Shown here: positions 58,391 through 64,000 of the stretch, one piece after another
Numbering within the stretch: position 1 is the first letter of the stretch
Layout: the number at the start of each line of letters is the position of its first letter
Source of the DNA: Russula earlei
Lineage: Eukaryota; Basidiomycota; Agaricomycetes; Russulales; Russulaceae
NCBI GenBank assembly: GCA_025769875.1
Contig: JAGFNK010000018.1
Location: forward strand, 217,495-281,494
Length of the DNA stretch: 64,000 nt
Reading direction: 5' to 3'
The notes under the pieces: generated by a model
The model's database searches: none
Told to the model about the DNA's origin: nothing
What the model saw: only the letters and a program-made list of their open reading frames with translations
Program-made: the position numbers and the translations under genes

Positions 58391-58864
58391 ATGTATACGA
58401 TCGACCACGCCGAGCGTGCTCTTCGGCAACACGATCCGACCGAGAAGACCCTCAAACGATACAGTATTCCTGTACTACAGGAGTTATGTGTCAAGCGCGG
58501 CATCGATGTGGGTGGCTCGAGTCGCCCGCTGAAGAAGCCATATATCGATGCACTATTGATCCACGTGAGACGAACTCACCGTCACTTGTCCTTTATTCAC
58601 CATGGAAGCTAGCGTGGGCAGCATAGTCGCAGGGACAGGGATCAATTAAGATTGAAGATTCGACTTCCGAATTTCTTGCCTCAACGCGTGATTACTCTCC
58701 CAAGACCTGACAGCACCTCTGAGCAGAGCATCGCCGATGAAAACCGAGGCCATCAACAGCAAGAACACAGCGATGAACCAGCAAGCACTTTCCGATTTAC
58801 ACAGCCCACAGCAGCGGAGCATTCACACAGCGAGGTCACACATTCTACGTCCGGCATGCATTGA
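58391..58864 (+). CDS. SAP-like domain protein, two exons (137 aa)
   Basis: Exon 1 is 58391-58564 and exon 2 is 58622-58864, with a 57-bp intron starting GTGAGA and ending CAG; splicing keeps the frame. Residues 17-58 read like a SAP motif (LKRYSIPVLQELCVKRGIDVG, then LKKPYIDALLIH), a helix-turn-helix fold that usually binds DNA or RNA. The rest is polar, with Gln/His/Ser-rich sequence. It starts about 90 bp right of LTR B, which may have separated it from its own promoter. It may be truncated. Confidence 0.5.
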
Positions 58865-59650
58865 CTCCAGCACTGACAGACGATCAAGAGAAGATGCCTG
58901 ATGGAAATACTGATTGTACGTCTGCTCCTGGGTGTCAGTCAAACACAATTGCAATTCCAAGCAAACCATCCTACACTTTTGGGAAGGATGCGCCAAGGAA
59001 AAAAGAAAAGTGGAAAGTTACATCCTTGTGAGGATTTACGAACAACGAAAGGACCTGGAACATATGAATGAGATTGAATATCCCTTGACGCCAGACGGTG
59101 GACTTGATCTTGTGGGGTTATCTCAAAAATTAAATGTCAGACAGTGCCAGGCAAGTCGGTTCAATATCATACCAATCTGTGGCGTTGGCTATGCTGACTG
59201 TCTCCTAAGGTGCTGGATGCCCACTCTTCACAACCGTGGTTTAGCAAGTGCCTTGTTTTGGAAAGCAGTGCCATTAGGCTATTGAAAGCAAAGAAGGGTA
59301 TTTATGGGTGGTAGTTCAATCATCCTTGTAGCTGCTCAGTGATCGGAGGGTATAAACCACTACTGCAAGATCCCTGTTTCAGCCAACCCCATGCCTCTGT
59401 CTGTCCAGATATAACGACCCCTCGTTGTCATCCCAAATTTACAGGCTTCTTTCATGCTGGCATTAAGTATCCACTGTACAAGAAACTGTGCATACAACCA
59501 ATGTGTTGTCCGATGGGATAGGACCTCAAATTATAGGAGTGTTACGATAGACTGGCAAATGATGGGGGGAGACGGAAAAACGAACATGATTGTTGTGGAA
59601 GGTAGCGGCTGTCTCGTTGCAATGGTCCATGTTATGAGGAGACATAACAT
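58865..59650 (+). other. No recognised gene
   Basis: A plus-strand open frame at 58914-59285 includes a charged stretch (KEKRKVESYILVRIYEQRKDLEHM) but has no family signal and no clear start. It could be a remnant of the SAP-like gene. Confidence 0.35.
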
Positions 59651-60605
59651 CTATCGAGAATGTAACATAACAAGGCATAAAAAATGGATTTCTTTGACAT
59701 GGGGTGCCATTATAGACCATTTGCTTTGACACTGCTTTGGTGTCCGGTCGCTCCCATGGCCTTTGAAATGGAAACCCAAAATCCTCGAGTGGACATGTCC
59801 GATTTACCTTCCTGGGCCAACTCCTCAATTGTGTGATGAAGTTGGCCTTCCTCCTCTGAAGACCAGGCTCCTTTTCCATACAGATGCAGCATTAGAAGGT
59901 CTTGATAGAACACATATCAGGAGACATACCTCTCCGTCTGATGCCCTGATATTGTGTGTGTTGGCGAAACCGGTCGCTACAGTCGGCCGGTGAGTGCTGC
60001 ACTAATTCTGCGTGGCAACCCAGTCATTTCCTTTCTTCTGGACAGCTCTGTTGGGAGGAGGGAGATAAGAAAGGAAACATGTGGAGACTGACAGACATCT
60101 CACCTGCGCAGCTGCTCATCCTCTGCAGCCCCCCACTTCCCTGCTTTAGCAAGGGGATCATGCGCATGCTGAACGTGGTAAAAGACGGACTTGACCCCCC
60201 TCTGGGGCATGGCACGAGCTAAAGCACACATATAACACATATATCGCATTACTTGAGTATACACCGACCGATGCGGCTCCAAAACCCATTAGTAGGCTGG
60301 GAAGAGTATATGAGATCATCCAACTGCTCGTCATCCAGATCATTTTCCTAAACGGCAGTGCGTGAGCAAAACAAATGATGATTCCAATGCATTGCGCACC
60401 TTCTTGTACGTCCCTAATGTGGCATGAACTTGTCCTACCTCCTCCCTAGTGCATGGACCCTTACGACATGATATGCCTGAGCAAGTTGAAAATCACGTCT
60501 GAGGCTAGAAACTTCAAAAGCTCACTCACCAGCATCAACCAATTGCTTGACACTCATCCATTGTGTTGCTAGGAACTCGGGTATGTCCTCTGGAGATACA
60601 GTACA
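59651..60605 (-). pseudogene. REB1/TTF-I-like Myb DNA-binding protein, two frameshifts
   Basis: Exons at about 60605-60530, 60476-60400, 60347-60269, 60218-60104, 60047-59930 and 59870-59651, with GT-AG introns of 53, 52, 50, 56 and 59 bp. The product has a REB1/TTF-I layout: a GPCTREEV-type first helix, NGFWSRIARAMPQRGVKSVF, a first Myb repeat (AGKWGAAEDEQLRRAVQKKG...SPADCSDRFRQH), and a second (GAWSSEEEGQLHHTIEELA...GFWVSISKAMG, DRTPKQCQSKW). Family members bind DNA to end RNA polymerase I transcription or act as general regulatory factors. Single-base losses near 60025 (before the SPADC helix) and near 59757 (a GGG run in front of DRTPKQC) break the frame. The N-terminus and possibly the C-terminus are incomplete here. 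Confidence 0.72.
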
Positions 60606-60724
60606 ATGCTGATTCATATGCTATATTTCCTGGAGGACATTAGTGAATGTGGAGGGACATACTTCGTTCCAACATACGCAATTGAGTATAACCAGGTGGA
60701 ACGCAAAAAGGGGAAATGTTCATA

Positions 60725-60800
60725 GGTGGCGAGTTAAGTATCTGTCTACTACACCGGCCGCTATGAGCCGGAGTTGCGGGCCGAAGTGGCCACAGGAAGG
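60725..60800 (+). repeat. Dispersed host repeat R1, partial copy
   Basis: GTTAAGTATCTGTCTACTACA, then CCGGAGTTGCGGGCC, matching the left part of R1. The rest of 60606-61150 shows no gene. Confidence 0.45.
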
Positions 60801-61151
60801 AATTATTGCAGCAAGTCCCAAGTCTAATATAATAAGATTATTTCAGTGTCTCACTGTGGGGCACGAACACTGAGGATCCAAGGCAAACTATCTGAGTGTA
60901 CAAGTAAGGCTGCTACGAGGTACGCACATGCACGCGTACACACTGGTAACTACATTTCAACTATGGACGGTGTTCTTTAATGACAGGTAAAGCAAATGTC
61001 CATGTGAGCGAATCAAGTCCCTTTCCGTTGGCTAGGTGCAGCCTCGGCATGTGTGTGCATACAGGCGCGCGTGACTTTGACACGTCATACGGTCTGTGCG
61101 CAAGCACGTGATGGGTGTTAAGGACGAAAAATGATAACTATGGGTAATGTG

Positions 61152-62610
61152 TCACAGCAACAATAAGAGAAATGGGGACATACAGGACATCCTAGTTGGG
61201 TTCGCAGTTGATGTAGATAATGTCCCGCTCAGCAGGGCCTTGAGGAGAGGCGATGGTCTGGAGGCACGCCGTTTACGCTGCTGGGATGAGCTTGATGCTG
61301 ATGTGGGAGCGGGGTCCACAGCCTCACGCAGCCAGTCGAGATCCTGCTGCATGTCATGAACCATTCTCCGGAGAGGGCCCTTGAAGGACCCTTCCTTATA
61401 GGAGGAAACCCAGCCTCCATGGTGTCACCCTGTTCACACAGCAAAAGGGTGAGTAGAAGTGTCCACAATATCGCGCGTGCATTGTTGCGAGTGATTCTCG
61501 GCACAATCGACATACAGCAAGCCCCACTTAAAGGCAACCCTTTTAACAACAAAGACAGTATTAGGGCCTTCCTAAAAACCCTTTGGAACGACCCTAGAAG
61601 TTCTACAATAGGCACTAACCTAGTATCAAAGGCCCTACAACGCGTTATTAGACCAACTCTAATAACTATAGAACGGACTATAAGGCAATACTAAGGACCT
61701 TAATAGAAGTATTAGGGTCGACTCTAAGGACCCTAATAGAACTATATAAGGGCCTTATAAGATAACACTATCCCCTAACCAAACTACAAGTCTTCAAATG
61801 ACCGGCCCTAAACTAACTAACAGGAAATGAATCAGGTGCTCGCACGTGCACTAAAGCAGTAAACATGTGGACAATGAAGGCTCTTACTCATCAGGAGAAG
61901 CCTTCTTACTCAGCAGCTTACTGAGCATGACTGAGCATGCTCAGTAAGCATCCTCCACTTCTTACTCATCACTCTATTGTGCTTGATAACAAGGTTATGA
62001 CTTGTTCCCTATTTAGCAGTTCTCTTGTAGTATATAAGCGCTCAATAAAGTAGCGGACAGTCCTCAGACTGTCCATTTGTTTACGGCACTCTCCATCCCT
62101 GGGATACTCCTTTAAGGACCATCCCCTTGTGACTACCCTGGCCTCTTCCCTGCGTGATTGCTCGACTCTCACAGTAACAATACCTCTCTGGTATCTGTTA
62201 CTACTCTGGACTCTACTTCTCGCCACGCAATCTTGGACGTCTATCGACTCGTCTTCGAGCTTATCCCTCGCTCTTGAACTGGATAGTTCAACAGTGAGTC
62301 TTGACACTGCACACCTTGGAGTTCCCTCAGCACACCATCGAACTCCTGGCGGAGAGTGGTGAGCTCTTTGAAAGCTTCATCGTGCTCCTCTCCGAGACGA
62401 TCAATCCGTTGCTGGAAAGGCTGAGCCTCCATGTGGTCACGGGCTTCCCATGCGCAGGCCATTGACTCGTCGTCCTTGTGATCGTCGAGATGGAACTGCA
62501 AGTGGCGGCACACATGACATTGTTGGCCATGTGTGTGATGTGACGAGTCTGGTTGTAAGTCCAACGTAGGACTGGAGGGGGAGGACACCAGTCTGTTTGG
62601 TTCTGGCCAT
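61152..62610 (-). pseudogene. Coiled-coil protein with histone H3-like N-terminus, disrupted by LTR B
   Basis: From ATG 62610 the product begins MARTKQTG, identical to histone H3 for its first seven residues, but nothing else is histone-like. A Ser/Pro/His segment, a CHVC motif (QQCHVCRHLQFHLDDHKDDE) and a heptad-type coiled coil (RIDRLGEEHDEAFKELTTLRQEF) follow up to 62307. Solo LTR B occupies 61352-62306. Beyond it the frame continues without a break across the target site (QQDLDWLREAVDP, then a basic Ser/Arg/Lys tail) to the TGA at 61152. One extra base in the G/C run at 62577-62581 separates the start from the rest. A paralogue of the C-terminal part lies at 63717-64000. Function unknown. 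Confidence 0.55.
61352..62306 (+). repeat. Solo LTR B, TSD CTGCA
   Basis: 955 bp, flanked by CTGCA at 61347-61351 and 62307-62311. It interrupts the coding sequence of the H3-tail-like gene. Confidence 0.93.
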
Positions 62611-63261
62611 GTATAAGAGCTGAGTGAAAGACAAGACAAAAGAAAAAGGGAATCGTGGAATTATATTGTGCCTGCTCGACTCGCCATCGGGAATATGCTT
62701 ATTGAAATGCAGGGGCCTCCTTTTAGGAAATAGGTATGATCTGCACACATGGAGGGAGAGAGGGAAGATGCAAGTGAGCGACTGTGGGAGAGAGAGGAGA
62801 GTGAGTCCAGGGAAGATCAGAGTGCCAGCATGAGGAGGTACGTACATTCTTGCAGGGTCAACCAATATACCCCCCCCATTCACATGTGCAACGCAACACA
62901 TATGCACATATATGTAAAACACATATCGATATCACAATGAGACGTAAGTTTACAACATCCTCTGCTCATTAAGGTATGAAATGGCAAGCAAATAAATAAA
63001 TAACACGGGGTTGTGAGGCCACAATTATATGGACCCAGGAGAAGGGGAGAACTGGGAAACATGAGACATCCACTTAGCCACAGCACGACCACTACATACC
63101 ACCCCAGCAGACTACCGTCCTCAGAAGCCTGAGCACATTATGTCGCTATTTAGCCAGTGACCACCTCTGAAACACGATGTACGCTGTGAGATACAAATTC
63201 GGATTCCAAACAAAATATGAACAATCACTGACTCGTGGTGGAACAAAGGGGAGACCTGATT
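62611..63261 (+). other. No recognised gene
   Basis: Upstream region of the H3-tail-like gene, with a GA-rich tract (62750-62810), a short C run (62870-62876) and an AAATAAATAAATAA tract near 62992. Open frames here lack family signal. Confidence 0.4.
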
Positions 63262-63680
63262 CATGAGCGCAAGGTTAAGTATCTGTCCACGACACGGCCT
63301 GTGCAAACCGGAGAACACGGGCCGTAAGTGCCCTATCACCATGCGGCAATAATTGCCCTATCACATGTGGCATAATTGCCCCAATGACGGAGATATGCGC
63401 TTTCATGCAAAATTCTCCTGGCAAAATGCTGGATCTGGCGTGCTCACGTATGTAAAGTGTTTTGTGAATCTGGTCAGGAATGCTTGTCGTTCAGCCAGCC
63501 CTGAGGCAGATCTATGATCCCAGTGACGTCGTACGCTTTTGCCGGCCATAGTGCCAAGTGCAAGGAGTTCATATCAATGGCATGTATTAAGTTTGAAGCG
63601 TCATATCGTAGTAAATCTACGAGGACTGTATCAAACCATGGAACATATTGACATTGTCATGAACAACCTGCTATGGTACA
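63262..63680 (+). repeat. Dispersed host repeat R1, copy 3
   Basis: GTTAAGTATCTGTCCACGACA, GGGCCGTAAGTGCCCTATC, GGCAATAATTG, AATGACGGAGATATG, CGCTTTCATGCAAAATTCTC and further right TATTGACATTGTCATGAACA, the same block order as 54960-55205 with extra sequence between the last two blocks. Confidence 0.6.
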
Positions 63681-63716
63681 TGCTATATCATATATCAATC
63701 CTGTGAAGTCCTGGAG

Positions 63717-64000
63717 TTAGAGCAGCGATGAGTCATAGCAATAGGTGGAGTGGAGGGGGGACATACGGTACATCCTGCTCAGATTCGCAGTCAATGGCAA
63801 TGACGTCCCGCTCTGCATGACATAGTGTGGTTGAGGAGTCTTGATGAGCGATGGTTGCGAGGCGCAGGCATTTATGCTGTCCGGATGAGCATGATGGGGA
63901 GGCGGGAGTGCAGCCCACAGTCTTGCGTGGCTGATCGACGGCACGATCCACAAGGGCGCTGTGTAGTTCGTTGTGCGTCGAGGCTCTCCTTCAGCTTTGT
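63717..64000 (-). pseudogene. Partial paralogue of the H3-tail-like gene, cut by the window end
   Basis: The minus-strand end RKTVGCTPASPSCSSGQHKC, then AERDVIAIDCESEQDVPYV, resembles the 61152-61350 region, which in one frame also has AERDIIYINCEPN followed by a stop and DVLYVP. The match is clear in DNA, but the two copies use different frames in places, so one or both are degenerate. The start lies beyond the window. Confidence 0.45.

Noticed and set aside
62560..62610. Histone H3 gene suggested by the MARTKQT start
   Set aside because: Similarity ends after seven residues; no histone fold follows.
1..64000. CRISPR arrays, prokaryotic promoters, tRNA or rRNA genes
   Set aside because: None seen. 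The regularly recurring sequences are dispersed LTRs, and all genes have fungal intron structure.

Overview
This window is a TE-dense stretch of a fungal nuclear genome, almost certainly a basidiomycete of the Agaricomycetes. The grounds are a FunK1-type kinase, a Plavaka-type transposase, a DUF6532-like gene, short GT-AG introns (about 48-59 bp) with fungal branch points, and chromodomain Ty3/gypsy retrotransposons decaying mainly at CpG. No bacterial, organellar, rRNA, tRNA or CRISPR feature was seen.

Layout. 1-1869: minus-strand gypsy fragment C. 1870-12517: nearly complete chromovirus A1 on the minus strand, with both 828-bp LTRs, PBS, PPT, gag, pol and an extra 307-codon ORF before gag, split by a solo LTR of family B. 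12518-14633: broken Plavaka transposase. 14717-18036: degenerate DUF6532-like gene on the opposite strand with a solo LTR (family E) inside. 19067-19516: intact small secreted protein gene. 20757-24221: patchwork of LTR and gag pieces. 24222-32557: decayed minus-strand D2. 33522-46438: a nest in which an A-type gag fragment is split by LTR A and LTR B, LTR B is split by full-length D1 (36170-45762, TSD CAGTG), and D1 is split by another LTR B. 46439-51100: truncated minus-strand gypsy G, split by LTRs F and A. 52438-64000: gene-bearing segment with a FunK1 kinase, an F-box/LRR-like protein, a SAP-like protein, a REB1/TTF-I-like Myb factor, a gene whose product begins like the histone H3 tail and is split by LTR B, and a partial paralogue of that gene.

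LTR families, named locally: A (828 bp, 5 copies), B (about 960 bp, 10 copies, no internal region in the window), D (about 580-588 bp), E (882 bp), F (592 bp), I (385 bp). Most solo LTRs have perfect 5-bp target-site duplications, so insertion order can be read directly.

How the parts fit. A and D are chromoviruses with gag, then protease-RT-RNase H-integrase-chromodomain in the -1 frame, a slippery heptamer directly before the gag stop, and a PBS complementary to their own LTR R region, as in the self-primed Tf1/sushi group. D adds a C-terminal extension with a coiled coil and a second CCHC knuckle. In-frame stops in D1 are TGA where CGA (Arg) is expected, and D2 often has CAA or CAG there, indicating CpG deamination on either strand. 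Most host genes carry one or two single-base frameshifts at short homopolymers; these are either pseudogenes or assembly errors.
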